64,000 nucleotides of DNA from positions 2,294,001 through 2,358,000 of the forward strand of contig JALUTQ010000007.1 of assembly GCA_032718865.1 (NCBI GenBank), read 5' to 3'. A model generated the notes under the pieces. It worked only from the letters and a program-made list of their open reading frames with translations, was not told the origin of the DNA and searched no databases. Shown here piece by piece: positions 51,184 to 63,324 of the stretch (its first letter is position 1; each line of letters begins with the position of its first letter). The DNA is from Tilletia caries. Lineage: Eukaryota > Basidiomycota > Exobasidiomycetes > Tilletiales > Tilletiaceae. A program made the position numbers and the translations under genes.

Positions 51184-52881
51184 ATGTCGGCCCTCATCAG
51201 CAACACCAACACCAACAGTATCCTCCAGCCGCTCTCCACAGACCACACCACAAGCTGCTCCTCCCCCAACACAAAGATCAACAAACTCCGCATCCTCTGG
51301 CGCGGATCGCTCCTCCTCCCCCACGGCGGCGTACCCTTACCAGGGCTCTCCATCGTATCCACCCACCTCCCGTCTTCTTCCTCCTTCTCTCCACCACGGG
51401 CGGGGCGGAAGAGGAGGACTAGGGTACGGACCGAGGACGTGTTTGGCGCTCTTGGTACGCCTGGGGAGGAGGAGGAGGAGGAGGAGGATTTTGTTGATGA
51501 GGGGCAGAAGGATGCAGATTTCGATCAGCAAAGGGAGGTAGAGGCCGAGGTTGAGTCTGACCTGACGCTCGCGATTGAAGTGCTCCGACATGCGCCCCTC
51601 GTCGTACGCACCCACAACCCTCGTTCCACCCTGGCGTCCGACGATCTCAACCTCGACCAATGGGTCGTCTCCAGTTCCACCTCGCTCTCCCTCGACTCCA
51701 CGCACTGGAGCACGATCGACTACCTCCACCGTGCCCTCCTCCCTCCGCCCTCCTCCTCCTCCTCCTCTTCGTCCATCATGTCGAGAGTCGCGCTCACCAT
51801 CGCCCCGCCTCTGCAAGAACCACCACGGCAACAGCAGCGAGGAGGGAAAGGACTCCTACTCCCGCCTGCTGCGGGTTTTGACGTCTTCTCGTCCCCGCCG
51901 AACGAATTCGCTATCGTGCCCGTCCTCGTCCCGTGCTCACCCTCGGAAACGACGAAGAAGAGGGGTAACAACACAGCCCAACAAACCATCCGTCTCGCAC
52001 TGGCTCAACGACGGCGATTCACCGCTCCTACACCCGCAGTAGGTCCAGGTCCAGCTTCATCGGTGCTGCGCTTCCGACCCATCGTCGCTAATGCGGAACC
52101 TACGCCCGAGCGTGAGCGCGAGCGCGGACTGTCGGCGCATAAGAAACGGATGACGGTCGCCGCGCGGAATCGGAGTGTCGCTGCTGCTGCTTCCGCTGCT
52201 GCTGTGGGCTCACTTACCCCATCTGCTGCTGCTACTTCGTCCTCGAGGTTGAAGACGACGACCACGAGCAGTGTCAGTGTCAATGTCAATTCGGCGGCGA
52301 CACCAGCAGGGAACGACATCCTCCTCCCAGCCGCAGTCTCAGCTGCTGCAGCAGCAGCAGCAGCAAGAGCTGCAGCAAGTACTCAACCCGCATCGACGAC
52401 TGCTCAAACAACATCCACAGTCCCAATCCCAATCCCAGTTCCAGCCCCAGTAGCACCAACACGCACGCTGGTCCGACAGCAAATCAAACGTCTCAGCCGG
52501 TACGCCCTCCTCTCGCGCGGGATGGTCGAGTCCGCTTCTTCTTCTTCTTCTTCTTCTTCCAAGGGTCCTTCCTTCCCGCAACAACAACAAGGCGGGGAAG
52601 CAACAGCGGCAGCGGTGGATGAGTACGGACGATGTCTAAAGGCAGTCGTAGCAGCGACCGAGGCAATCTTGGTGAGTCTGACCGTCTACCCTCAGCAGAT
52701 CCCCCAGAAGTCCTGATCCGACTCCCTTTATTAACAGAAACCCGAACTCGACAAGCTGCCTACGGGAGCACCGATGCCGGACATGGCGCGGATCGCGGCG
52801 TGTGTACAGGTACATGTTCAGATGTACGCGCCTCCGCTGCCTCGGGCTTGTTTCCCGCCTGGAACGACGGTGCCGTCGTAG
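51184..52881 (+). CDS. Ser/Ala-rich protein of unknown function
   Basis: Exon 1 is 51184-52671 (496 codons) and exon 2 is 52738-52881, joined by a GTGAGT...TAACAG intron in phase 0, giving 543 aa. The N-terminal third may be folded (KINKLRILWRGSLLLPHGG, LTLAIEVLRHAPLVV, LDSTHWSTIDYLHRAL). A long Ala/Ser/Thr/Pro low-complexity region follows. The C terminus has a helical stretch (LVRQQIKRLSRYALLSRGMV, EYGRCLKAVVAATEAI) and continues KPELDKLPTGAPMPDMARIA in exon 2. The layout of an N-terminal domain and a short helical C-terminal domain faintly recalls Sld7, but I cannot support that name. The frame is open from 51073, and 51184 is the first ATG in good context. Confidence 0.65.
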
Positions 52882-53252
52882 CTATCATAACCCTTTCCGT
52901 TCCCCCTTTCCTTTGCACACAATTGTAACTACTGTATTCCCGTACTTGGTCAAGACACATGATTGATGTAGACGCAAACACGGGGGCCGGCTCTTTCAGA
53001 TGCCTTTCTTTTTTGAGGCTGGGAGACAGCCATTTCCGACAGAAGAGAGAAGGAGAGAGGGAGCGGGTTGGGACTTGGGGGGCAGGTAGGCGATAAAAGC
53101 AGCAAGGATGAGGATGAGTGGGGAAGAAGGTGAAAAAGGTTGTTACAAATTACGGAAGAAGGAATGAATGTGAAGACAAGGATGGTTCTATTTTGGTTTT
53201 TGGGGGGGGGGGGGGGGGGGATCTCTTGTTGGAGAACTGTGTTTGATTTTTT
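52882..53252. other. Convergent intergenic region with a poly-G run
   Basis: It contains 19 consecutive G at 53202-53220 just downstream of the SET gene stop, a possible G-quadruplex and an assembly-sensitive site. No gene seen. Confidence 0.55.
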
Positions 53253-54406
53253 TTACTCCTTCTTGTTCTTCTTCTTTGCGGGCTCGTCGGCCTCGAGGTC
53301 GATCTCAGCTGCGTCGTCCTCGTCCTCGTCGTCCTCGTCGTCGCTCCTGAGTAATGAGGGCAAAACAATGGGGGATCAGCGAACAAAGCGTGTATAAGTA
53401 AAAGCAAAAGAAGAAGAAAAAGAGTGAAGAGAGAGAACTCACTCGTCGGGGAAGAAGGCTTCTGGCGCGGTGTTGAGGTAGAAGCCAATGGCGTTCTGGT
53501 ACAGCTCATCAACGATGTTCTCGCCCAAGACACCAGCGATAGCCTTGCTAGTGTTATCAAAGAGCGAGGAGAAGAACGAGCCCGGCTCAAAGTCATCCTC
53601 ATCCTCCAGCTCATCACCAGCGGCGCCATTCGCACCAGCGCCATTAGCGCCGACCTCAGGCCCCTTCGTCGGTTTCAACTTGCACAGGTTCTTCTCGTCC
53701 GACTTCCAGCTGATGGCCGTCGGACCGGGCACGGTGTCCTCGTGGAAGACGAATTTGTCGCCCAGGGGGGACGCGTCCTTGGCGAGGGTGAACTCCTTCT
53801 TGAGGGAGGCGTCGTTGATGAAGTCGTTGGGGGAGAAGAAGAATTCGATGGTCGCTGCGCGTGGGTCGGAGGAGTTGCGGGAGACCTGGATGTCGGTGAT
53901 GTGGGAGAGGAGGGCGTGGTCGTCGTCGTCGATGTAGATGCTCGTTCCCAGGCAGTTTACGAGCTGTTTCAAACACAGAGAGAGAGAGGGAGATTTGAGC
54001 CTTTTGTGATGCTGATTGACGCGTCGTTTTGATCGTTTTGATGTGGATTCATGGGGAGATACGTACGGCCTGGTGCCAGAAGCCTGGAATGGACTTTGTG
54101 ACGTCTGCGCGCTCCTGGAAGAGAGGCTCGTGGATCTTGGCGGCGTGACGGACTGTGAGAGAGAGAGACGCGTTTTTTGAGTGAAAAAGCGTGTTAAAAG
54201 CATATCGTTCTGGATATGGGAAAAAGACGTACTGAGCTCTGCGTTTGCGTCGTCGAACTTCTGCTCGAGAGCGTCGATCTTGGACTCTGTGAGAGGAAGA
54301 GAGAGTCAGGACATGGGTTGAGAGAGAGACACTGACACACTGAGAGTGACCACTCACGCTTGTCGGCGGGGATGACACCGGCCTCGACGTGACGGATGGA
54401 AGACAT
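53253..54406 (-). CDS. SET/TAF-I-type histone chaperone of the NAP family
   Basis: It handles histones in nucleosome assembly and disassembly. Five exons: 54406-54358, 54286-54233, 54152-54067, 53963-53443 and 53346-53253, totalling 267 aa, normal for SET. The N-terminal dimerisation helix spans exons 1-3 (SKIDALEQKFDDANAEL, AAKIHEPLFQERADV). The earmuff domain contains IPGFWHQALVNCL, ATIEFFFSPNDFIND and DFEPGSFFSSLFD. The last exon encodes an acidic tail (DDEDDEDEDDAAEIDLEAD) ending in the basic KKKNKKE, a possible nuclear signal. Nap1 itself is longer and lacks this layout; Vps75 is the alternative name. Several small 5' exons are supported by in-phase splice sites. Confidence 0.9.
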
Positions 54407-54975
54407 GATGTGCGAGTACGTGCTGAGTGAGTGTGAGTGTGAGTGTGTCAGTGTGTGTGAGAAGATGGGTGTCGTGTTTAGGAAGATCCTTTGCCCAACT
54501 TCAAAAAATTCTCTTTGCGTCCCGGCTCCCGGTGGCTTCCAAAATTGTGTCCACACACTGCTCCAGTGCCCCGGGCAAATCGCGGAAGGCCGTGCGCAAG
54601 GCAAAGCGTGCTCTAATTTTTGCGGTTTACCTCATTCGATTCGCTCCATCCCCAATTGGGTGTGGGTGTTATTCGGCCGAGTGATGGGCACACGTGATAG
54701 CCGGCGATTGAGATGAGGTGGAGTGAGTCGCCGGGACCCCTGCCCACCTGGGCCACTCTGGATATGGGCGAGAGGCTCAGGCTGTCTGTCACTGATCTCA
54801 TCTCCCTCTTTTGATCCAGTCACTCCTTCGTTCTCCCTCCTCACCTCGCCCTCGCCCTCGCCCTCGCCGTCTCTCTCCATCCAGTATCCCGACCTCGCCT
54901 TCGCCTCGCCCCGCCCCGCCTCCGTATCTTTACAGGCGGTCTCGGGTCTCCTCTCCCCCCGGCCAACCCACACGC
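54407..54975. other. Divergent promoter region between SET and the Opy2-like gene
   Basis: Pyrimidine-rich sequence with CTCGCC repeats near 54845-54870 precedes the ATG at 54976. No gene seen. Confidence 0.5.
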
Positions 54976-56370
54976 ATGGAATCCTCCGCCCTCGCCCAGT
55001 CCAAGCCACGCATGGTCCTCGTCGCTCGCGCAGACTCACAATGCTGCCCAGCAGGCTTCAGCCCAGAGCCATGCAGGGGCTGCAACCCAAACACACAGCG
55101 CTGCAACCAGTACTTCCCCACAAACTGCCAGTGCGCCTACAACGTATGCGAGAACATTACCAGTAGCCCCGCCAACAGCCCAGCAGGCGGCGCCGGCTCA
55201 GGTGCCCTTGGCGGCGCTCTCGGTGGCGTCCTCGGCGCACTCGCCATCGCTCTCGCCCTCTTCCTCTTCTGGCGCCACAAGAGACAGCGCGCCAAACTGC
55301 TCCAGGCTCGCATGAAGGCCGATGCAAAGGTACGCGCAGCCGCAGCAGAGAAGTTCAGACCGGGACGAGAGGGCGCTATCAGTGCAGCCAGCGGCGGACC
55401 AGCCTCAGCGAATACCACCCAGGATCGACGACTCTCCCAACAGTCCAGCAAACGCTCCGTCCAAACCCTCAGCATCGGACACGCCTCCAACCTCCTCGGC
55501 TCAGGCCCATCGTCGGCGAACAACAACAACAACGGGACCAGCACAGCCATCGCAACGGGCACAGGAACGGGACGCAAGTCTCCCCTCGACCCCTTCGTCG
55601 ATCCCGCCGACGACGAAGATACCGAATGGACCGAGCTCCGCGCCGACGGACTCACCACCTTCAAGAACCCCGCCGACGCGAACAACCTGATGGACAACGA
55701 GGAAGAAGAGATGCTCGACGGACTCGGCGCACTCGTCAACCGTCGTCACTCCACAGGAGCGGCGACCCATCTCAGTCGGATCACAGAGGGCAACGAGGAC
55801 GATGAGGACGAACGGAGGTCGTTGGCGCCTACTGTGCGCGACTCGTTCCGGCTTAGCGCCCATGCGCCTCCCATGCCTTTCGACGCTGTCTCCATCGCTC
55901 AACAAGCGGCGGGTATGCTCAGCAGTGCACCGGCCAGCTTGCGGCCCCTCTCTGCTTACTCCTCCCAATCGGGCGCGTCCGTAGGTCGGGTAACTACAGC
56001 CTCGCCTCAGAACAACAACAACGGCGGCGGCGCTGCTTCGTTACTAAACCCGCGCATGAACGCTCCTTCCAACTCGTCCTCGTCCTCCAACCGACTCAGC
56101 ACACTCACCACCGCCACAGGACTCTCGATGGCCTCCTCCATCGGGGACTACGTCATCAGTATGTCCCAGAGCATCTCGCCCCAGGCGCCCAGGAGGGTAC
56201 AGCTCGGACAGGAACGGCCGACGTTGGTTCGCACGCTGTCCCACGAGCAGGGGCAGGGGCAGGCGGAGGAGCAGGCGGAGGGAAGCGGGGAGGGTAATGG
56301 GAAGACGGCGGAGAGCGCGGCGCCGACGGCTTCGCTTGTTAGTTACAGGACGGCGGACGACATCCTCTGA
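54976..56370 (+). CDS. OPY2: Opy2-like single-pass membrane anchor
   Basis: In yeast Opy2 tethers Ste50 and Ste11 to the plasma membrane for HOG and mating MAPK signalling. This frame is 464 aa, intronless. A short extracellular N terminus carries the Opy2 Cys pattern (CCPAGFSPEPCRGC, then CNQYFPTNCQCAYNVC). A Gly/Ala-rich transmembrane helix follows at about residues 75-100 (GALGGVLGALAIALALFLFW) with a stop-transfer RHKRQR. The long cytoplasmic tail is disordered, with acidic-hydrophobic patches (DPADDEDTEWTELRAD, NEEEEMLDGLGALV) that might bind an RA domain. The start at 54976 is the Met closest to the Cys domain; no classical signal peptide is seen, consistent with type III topology. Confidence 0.8.
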   Translation: MESSALAQSKPRMVLVARADSQCCPAGFSPEPCRGCNPNTQRCNQYFPTNCQCAYNVCENITSSPANSPAGGAGSGALGGALGGVLGALAIALALFLFWRHKRQRAKLLQARMKADAKVRAAAAEKFRPGREGAISAASGGPASANTTQDRRLSQQSSKRSVQTLSIGHASNLLGSGPSSANNNNNGTSTAIATGTGTGRKSPLDPFVDPADDEDTEWTELRADGLTTFKNPADANNLMDNEEEEMLDGLGALVNRRHSTGAATHLSRITEGNEDDEDERRSLAPTVRDSFRLSAHAPPMPFDAVSIAQQAAGMLSSAPASLRPLSAYSSQSGASVGRVTTASPQNNNNGGGAASLLNPRMNAPSNSSSSSNRLSTLTTATGLSMASSIGDYVISMSQSISPQAPRRVQLGQERPTLVRTLSHEQGQGQAEEQAEGSGEGNGKTAESAAPTASLVSYRTADDIL

Positions 56371-57386
56371 GGAGCGATGAAGATCTTTTCTTTCGCGAAA
56401 ACCAGCCTCTCGAGTCTCTCGACCTTTTACCAGAAGACGCGACATTACCGGGATTTCTCTCTCCCCCCCCTCTCTTCTCATACCACAACTCGTCAGCGTC
56501 TCAAATCGCACAACCTCGTCAAGCGGGGCCCACACACCCTTGTGTACTCCCGCGGGCGGCGTCGGGGCCCCCTCTGCTGCTCTTTATCGTTCACGGTCCC
56601 ACGGACCGCCTTTTTTTCTCTTTCACGTGGGTTTAGGGTCGGTGTGTGGGGGGGCGCCTCTCCTCCTCTCTTCGCCCCTGTGGGGATTACCCACCCGGCA
56701 CCCACCACTCTTCACCACCCAAAGGGTGCCGGGGCCAAATCCACGCCGGCGTTCCGATCATCTCGGCCTCCCTCTACCTTCTTCCTTTCTCTTTCTTGGC
56801 GCTACATTGCGCACGCGCTCCGCTTGGGCCTCTCTCATCTCCTTTTATCCTGTCTTCCCCAGTCTCTCCTTTTTCTCACAACACCTTCCTTTCTCCCCCT
56901 TTCCTTTCGTTTCGTTTTGCACAACACTTGGGCTTCATGATTCATGGGTGCCTTGCTTACCAACACCTTGTTGTTTGTTACCCTTTCATCTTATTCACAC
57001 ACACACGCTCTCTCTCAGTCTCTCTCTCTCTCTTTCTGTTCTCTTTTGCCTTCACCCCAATTCAAAGGTCATAAGCCGGTCTTCACCTCGCCGTCTTGCC
57101 TGGGAAACTGGGATGGGACCTTGCGTCTCGGCTGAGCATGATACGAGGGGTGCGTGCGCTGGATACGTTTCTTTTTTTTTTTTTTTTTTGTTATTCCACA
57201 GCGCAGTGCCGGGCCGAGAGGGATCACGATACAGACTGTTGGCGAAGAGAGGAGAGAGCCGCGAGAGAAGAGGATGGGCGAAGCGAAGCAGACGTATGTA
57301 AAAGGGGGAGGCCCAAGATCGTCCTGCCCCCTGCTGACCGAATAATTTTGTGAAGGGGAGGAGGATAAACCAAACCCTGGAACGCT
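56371..57386. other. Convergent intergenic region, pyrimidine-rich, no gene
   Basis: Long C/T-rich stretches create open frames up to 253 codons on the plus strand (56540-57301), but these are low complexity and lack motifs. A T run of about 18 lies near 57171-57189. Confidence 0.5.
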
Positions 57387-59460
57387 TCAGTCGTACGCAC
57401 CCGGTCCATCCCCATTCGTAGCCGCAGGAGCAGCAGCAGCAGCAGGCCCATCATCCCCAGCACGCGATCCCGAACCTGCACCAGCCTCACGCTCACGCTC
57501 GTCCCCTCCCCGTCGGCCGCCACCACTACTGCTTCCATACTCCCGATCCCGATCATCCCGTCGGCCATACTCCCTGTCTCCACCACGGTCGTCCGAACGC
57601 CCACCTCCGCCGCCGCCGCCGCCGTAGCGGTCCCCACCACGGTCCCCTCCTCGGTCATAGCCGCGGTCTCCACCTCCACCGCGGTCGTCCCGACGACTGC
57701 CATAGTCACGGTCCCGGTCTCCACCACGGTCGTAGCCACGGTCACGGTCGTCAGAGCGGCCGCCGTAGCCGCCGCGGTCATCACGCCCGCCGCCGCCGCC
57801 GTATCGGTCATCGGAACGTCCGCCGCCGTATCCACCGCCTCCTCCGCCGCGGTCGTCGTAGCCGCGCTGATATGGGGGGAGGGGGGGACGAACCAAAGGG
57901 TGAGATTTTCGTTCCAGCTTCCCCCCGCGGTTTGAAGTAAAAAAAAGGAAATGGGGTTAAAAGGGAAAATGAAAACTCACCTCTTCCTCAACGCGGACGA
58001 CACTGCCGCGAATCTCGGTACGGTCGAGGGTGCGAACAGCCTGGTCGGCATCCTCGCGGTTTGAGTATTCAATCACACTTAGAAGAAGAGAGAGAGAGAG
58101 AGAGAGAGAGAAACGCACACGTGAGTAAGAATTCTACCTCAAGCAAAAGAGGATTGTACCCAAAGGCATGTCCCCGTCAGCCACACTCACCCTTCTCCAG
58201 GACGGTCACGGTTGACATCAGCAAACGTGACCGGTCCGGCGGAACGACCGAAGTCCTTGAGATCCTGTTATTTTTTGGGGGGGGGGTTGGTTGGAAAGGG
58301 GCCGGCCATGTGAGGTGACGTGTGAGTGTGGGGGGTTCGGTCCTTGTGAGCCAGCGAAAAGCTCCATGCGAGGGGGAAGGAGGGGGGAGGGAGGGAGGGG
58401 GGTTTCCGAGAAGGCCAGGAGAGGGGGGTCACGATCCTGTAATTATGTCCAACCTGGTCCCGCGGATATCAACGTCCGATTCCGGTCCCTCCGTTACCTT
58501 GATACGACAGCGGGAAACATGGACCTCCGACCAGGGATTATCAGCTGGCTCCGAATCGCCCTCGTCCTATAGACCCCAATTGACTCGAGGAATGATCGCT
58601 CCACCGTGGATCCACAACGCCTTCGATCAATTGGTCCTCGTCCCTGTTCTTTTCACCAATGGTGGCGTTCATCAGGACCTGATCCGAACTCGGACCCTGG
58701 ATGGGAACGTCCCCATGCGACCTTGCCGCCCAAGATCAAGAATCGCCCAGCGAAGGTCCGTAAACGAGGACCCAATTTCCGTCGGACCTATACCTGGGGA
58801 ACCTTGACCCATGGGACTTTAATACCTCCCGTCCGCTCGACGACCATCCATCCACAGTGGGGAAAATATGGGCCCCTCCTCCTCGGAGGTAATGGAGAAG
58901 AATAGGAAGAGATCACGGAACCACGGCGACGCGTACCTGCCAGCTTGTTTCGCGAGGGAGGTTGGAGATGGTCAGGCGGAACTGTCCTCGGCGGAGGGCG
59001 CGTTGGGGTGGCCTAAGTGCGTGAGAAGAGAGAGAGAGAGATCAGATACGCGGCGGATGGATGGATGGATGTATCGAGCGAGAAGGCTTGGTCGAACGTA
59101 CGCTCCGTAGGGGGAGCCGCCAGCTCCGGGGGGGCCGCCGCCATCGCGACGACGGGGTTCTTTGGCAGGCTCGACGAGAAGCCTGCCCGGATGTAATAAT
59201 CGAAAAAAAAGAAGTCAGCTGGCCGCACTGTTTGAAAGGTGATGTAGGATAGAGAAAGAAACGGACCGGTCACCGCGCCATTCATGACCGTTAAGCGCGC
59301 GCACAGCATCGTCAGCCTCGCGGGAAGAGTCGAACTCGACAAAGCCGAACTGGCCCATGATGCGTACATCGACGAGCTTGCCGTACTTCTCGAAGAGGTC
59401 GTCGAAGTCGGCGCGTTGGACGTTGGGCGGGAGACGGCCGACGTAGATGCGGCGAGACAT
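57387..59460 (-). CDS. SR/Npl3-type RNA-binding protein with two RRMs
   Basis: It acts in pre-mRNA splicing or mRNA export by family. Six exons: 59460-59267, 59182-59102, 59012-58937, 58264-58191, 58077-57981 and 57866-57387, totalling 333 aa. RRM1 is residues 4-75 with RNP2 IYVGRL and RNP1-like QFGFVEF. RRM2 (about 100-170) contains FRLTISNLPRETSWQDLKDF, the SR-family pseudo-RRM signature SWQDLKD, and GVIEYSNREDADQAV. The C terminus is built of DRGG, RSDDR and DRDRDYG repeats. The third intron is 672 nt against 54-114 nt for the others. It may be Srp2- or Npl3-like; the SWQDLKD motif favours the SR group. Confidence 0.92.
58265..58936 (-). other. Long intron of the SR gene (672 nt)
   Basis: It lies between TGGCAG|GTACGC and AACAG|GATCTC, which join to the RRM2 motif SWQDLKD. 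It has no gene of its own. It is many times longer than the other introns of this gene. Confidence 0.75.
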
Positions 59461-59825
59461 GGTTCTGGATGTTGTTGTTGTTGTTGTTGTTGTTGTTGGG
59501 AGGTGAATGGGTGTTTGGGATGGATGGAGGGATGGAGGAAGGTGAGGAAAACAAGGCGCGATGAAAGTCGAGGGAGCGGACGGGACGCGCGACACGGATG
59601 CCAGGGCGAAAGGCGTTTTTGAAAAGTGCAGAATCCACTTTTCGGAGATGCTCGGAGGGTTGGAATGCCTGATGGGCTGGCAGCTGGCCCGCAGGCCGCA
59701 GGCCGCAGCCAACATGAGGAAGGCAACCACGATGATGATGAGGTCGACGGTGATCTCCTCGCTGTGCTCCTCTTGACTCCCTTCCACAGACACGACCACG
59801 CCCAGCCCAGTACGAAGCACAGCAG

Positions 59826-62800
59826 ATGATGGCGACGGGCATGACAGCACCAGCACCAGCACCAGGCGCACCCACAGCCACAGCCACAGCCACAGCCACA
59901 GGCCCAGCACCACCACCGCCCAGCTCGCCCTCGATCCACGTCACAGAATGGTCAGAAGCACACGTAGCACAATGGCTCCTCTCCCTCGGCTTCACACACC
60001 TCGCACCCTGCTTCCGCGAGCACGGCATCAACGGCGACTCCCTCGTCCTCCTCGACGACGACAACCTCCACGAGATCGGCGTCGGCTCGGTAGGACAGCG
60101 CTTGGCTATCCTTGGCGAGATTTACAGGCTTAAGCAGTCTTTTGATATTCCTATTGAGGATGGCGATTATGTTCCGCATTGTGAGTATGCGCCAGTCTGC
60201 AATGCGAATCGCGCCGGAGCTCACCCAACCAACATCTCTCTCTCTTCCCCCCTTTGTCCCTACTCTTTCCTCCAGCCGCATATCCTACCCTCGCTCTCCC
60301 GTCCGCCACAGCTTCAGAATCCCACATCCCCATCTCAAACGTCCTCAGCCTGGTCCAACAGCGCAACGACCGGATCGCCGTGCTCGAATCCGAGCTCAGC
60401 AAGGTCACCATCTACCTCAACCGTCTCCAACAAGACTTTGCCCAGGTCTGCCAACTCGTCGGTCTCCAGAAACCTTCCAGTCGGGATGCGCCACCCATCT
60501 TCCCATTCAGTCCGATGCGGTTCGAGCATGATCCCGTCTTGCTTCTGAACCCGTCCGAGAAGGGGCCCGCGGGGATGGGACTTTCGTCGAGTCAGCAGGG
60601 CATGCCTTATTTGCCGTACTCGGCAAATACACTCTCCACTCCCATGGTACCGCTGCGTCCGTCCATGTCAGGCGCTTCGACCGTCAATCCTACACTTGCT
60701 CCTCTCACAGGGCGCGCATCCATCGCCACGAATGGTGAAGCTGCGCCTGTGGCAGCGACATCAACAGCCCCTCTTGCCGGCACACAGGCCGTCGTCCCAA
60801 CAATCAACAACAACAACAACAGCACCGCGCTCGCTGCCACAACTGCGCCAGCCACAGCCACAGCTACAACCACAACCACAGCCCTACCCGGCTTCGGCAC
60901 CGGCGACCCCGAAAACACCTACCGCAGCTTCCGCGTCACCCTCGACGACCCCTGCTACCGCGTCCTCCCCGCCGCCCTAAAAAAATACAAAATCAACGAC
61001 GACTGGAAAAAATACGCCCTCATCATCTGCCACGGCAACACGGAGCGATGTGTGACGTACGAGGAGAAGCCGCTGTTGCTGTTCCAGAAGTTGAAGGAGT
61101 CCAAGCAGAATCCGATCTTTATGCTCAGGCATATTCGGGATGTTAAGAATCCGATTGCGTTGGCCAAGGCGAAGGCGGAGGCGAGGAGGTTGAATGCGGC
61201 TACTGCTGCTTCTGCTCGTACACCAACACGGACCGGCGCCGGTGTTGGGAAGGTGTCCGGAAAGGAGGCTCAGGCTGTAACGAAGCCGACGGTCTCCTCC
61301 TCTTCGGCACCGTCCACAGCGTCAGAAGAGGGCGCGTCAACAAGTAAAGCAGGCACGCCATCCAGCGGAAGTAAAGTAGCCCAAACAGTGGCCCGCTTTG
61401 AGAATGGCTCGACCCCGCGCCCTCTGACTGCACCTCTCCCCAGCGGCGGCGGCACCGGCAGCGGCACCAGCACCAGCGCGGACTCGGCGCAGCCCAACCC
61501 AGAACCGAGCACGAGTACCAGCGCAGGTGCTCCTCCTTCCTCCTCTGACGCCCAACCAGCCTCAGCACCCGCCAACTCCTCCACCTCGCGCCTCACCGGG
61601 AAGAAGAGCAGCTCGGCCGGGATGTCACAACAACCACAACATCCGCTCGGCTCGGCGGAGTGGGCGGAGGCGATGGCGCTGCGGGCGCTTAAGAATGGGC
61701 ATGATCCGGTTAGACCGGTGTTGACGGGGGCGGCGACGCGGTTGCCTGCTTCTGCTTCGCTTGCTTCTGTTTCTGCTTCTGCTTCTACTTCGGCTTCTGC
61801 TTCTGCTGGTGGGGCGGCGGCGGATGGGACGGGTACGTCTGCTGCTGCTTCGACAACGCCCACGCCCACTCCCACCACCGGCTCCTCCTCCGCCTCTGGA
61901 TCCGGATCGAGCCGCACCTCGAGCCTCCCGCGCAAATACGCCATCGCGATCTACCCCTACCCCTCCGAGCGGGACGACGAATTCGACGTGGAGCTCGGGG
62001 ACACCTTTGTCGTCCTTTCCAAGATCCACGGCTGGTGGGCCGTCGAGCGTGATCCGGGCGCGGATGGGGAGGGGGACGGGCGGTGGGTCGAGCTTGATCT
62101 TCCTGGTTCTAGGGAGGAAGGGAGGGTGAGGGTTAAGGTTGTTAGGACGGGGTGGGTGCCTGCGGGCTGTTTGTTGGAGATGAGCACTCCGCTTGCTGTG
62201 GCTGTGCCGGCGGTGAAGGATCGGGTTGACCCCCCGGCTGCACCTGGGGCGGGGACGGGGACGGGAGAAAGTGAAGAGAAGGCAGCAACTCTTCTTCCTG
62301 CTGATGGTAGTGCGGAGGAGAGGAAGGACGTCGAGGGCGAAGCCTCATCCTCGAAGACCGCGCCGGACACCACATCATCATCAACAACAACAACAGGGCC
62401 TCCCAATCCCAACCCCAACCCCGATCCCGATCCCGATCCCAATGCCGAAGCCGCGGAACCGCAACCGTACATGGCGACCTTCCCCATCCCGCCCGCGCTC
62501 ATCACCTCGCCCTCCACACCGGGGATCATGCTGATGGACTACACGAGCCCGCCGGAGGACCGGCTGTCGCTGAGGAAGAACGACCGGTTGAGGGTGTTTA
62601 AGCGGTATAGCCATTGGAGCTATTGTGTGCAGGAGGGGGGCAGTCATGGGAGGGGATGGGTGCCGTCGTGGTGTGAGTTTTTGTTTTGCTCTCTTTTTGG
62701 GCTCCGATGGTCTGTCTTGTTGCTGACCACTATTTTTCTGTTTTACTGTGCTGGTTTTTTTTTTTTGGGGGGTCATGGGTAGATATCGGTAAGGCGTACT

Positions 62801-63324
62801 CGGCCTCTTCCTCCGCCAGTAATACATCCGGCTCGCGTCGGCCCACGGGTTCGAGCCGACTCGGTCTCAGCGGCGGCGGCGGTGGTGGTAGTGGAGCTCG
62901 AGGCGGACCCTCCTCCTCATCATCATCCCGAAGCGGGATCTCGTCCGCTCTGTCTTCGGCCGGTGCGGCGAACGGGAAGGTCCTCCCTGGATCGTCGTCA
63001 TCATCATCATCAAAGACGAATGGGAATGGGAACGGAGTGGCTGTGTTAGAGTCGAATACGAGCGTCGTCTCTGCTGCGCCTGCAGCAGCAGTAACAGCAG
63101 GCGAGGGGCTGGGCATGGGCGTCTTACCGCGGCCGTTCGTCGCCAGTCCCATTGGAGTGACTGAGAACGGGACCAAGGTGGACGACAGTGGTGGCGGGGT
63201 TGGGGTTGTAGGTGCAGGGGCGGGAGGGGATATTTCGACGGACTCGACTGCTTCGAGTAGTGTGATGAGAATCACCGCGAGGGCGGGGTCGTTATCGGGT
63301 GCTCATGCGGTCCCACTTGAATGA
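59826..63324 (+). CDS. Ste50/Ubc2-type adaptor (SAM-RA-SH3-SH3)
   Basis: The adaptor links membrane and Rho/Ras-type signals to the MAPKKK Ste11. Three exons: 59826-60180, 60276-62672 and 62783-63324, totalling 1,097 aa. The SAM domain is residues 35-105 (WSEAHVAQWLLSLGFTHLAP, HEIGVGSVGQRLAILGEI). A coiled coil follows (NDRIAVLESELSKVTIYL). The Ras-association domain is at about 335-410 (YRSFRVTLDDPCYRVLPAAL, PIFMLRHIRD). SH3-1 starts at AIAIYPYPSERDDEFDVELG and SH3-2 at IMLMDYTSPPEDRLSLRKND. The last intron splits WVPSWY of SH3-2. This architecture is that of Ustilago Ubc2, while ascomycete Ste50 lacks SH3 domains. Linkers are Ser/Ala/Pro-rich. The start could also be Met at 59829 or 59841. 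Confidence 0.93.

Noticed and set aside
56540..57301. 253-codon plus-strand frame with hydrophobic stretches
   Set aside because: Low-complexity C/T-rich DNA translated as Phe/Leu/Ser/Pro. It is intergenic between two convergent genes.
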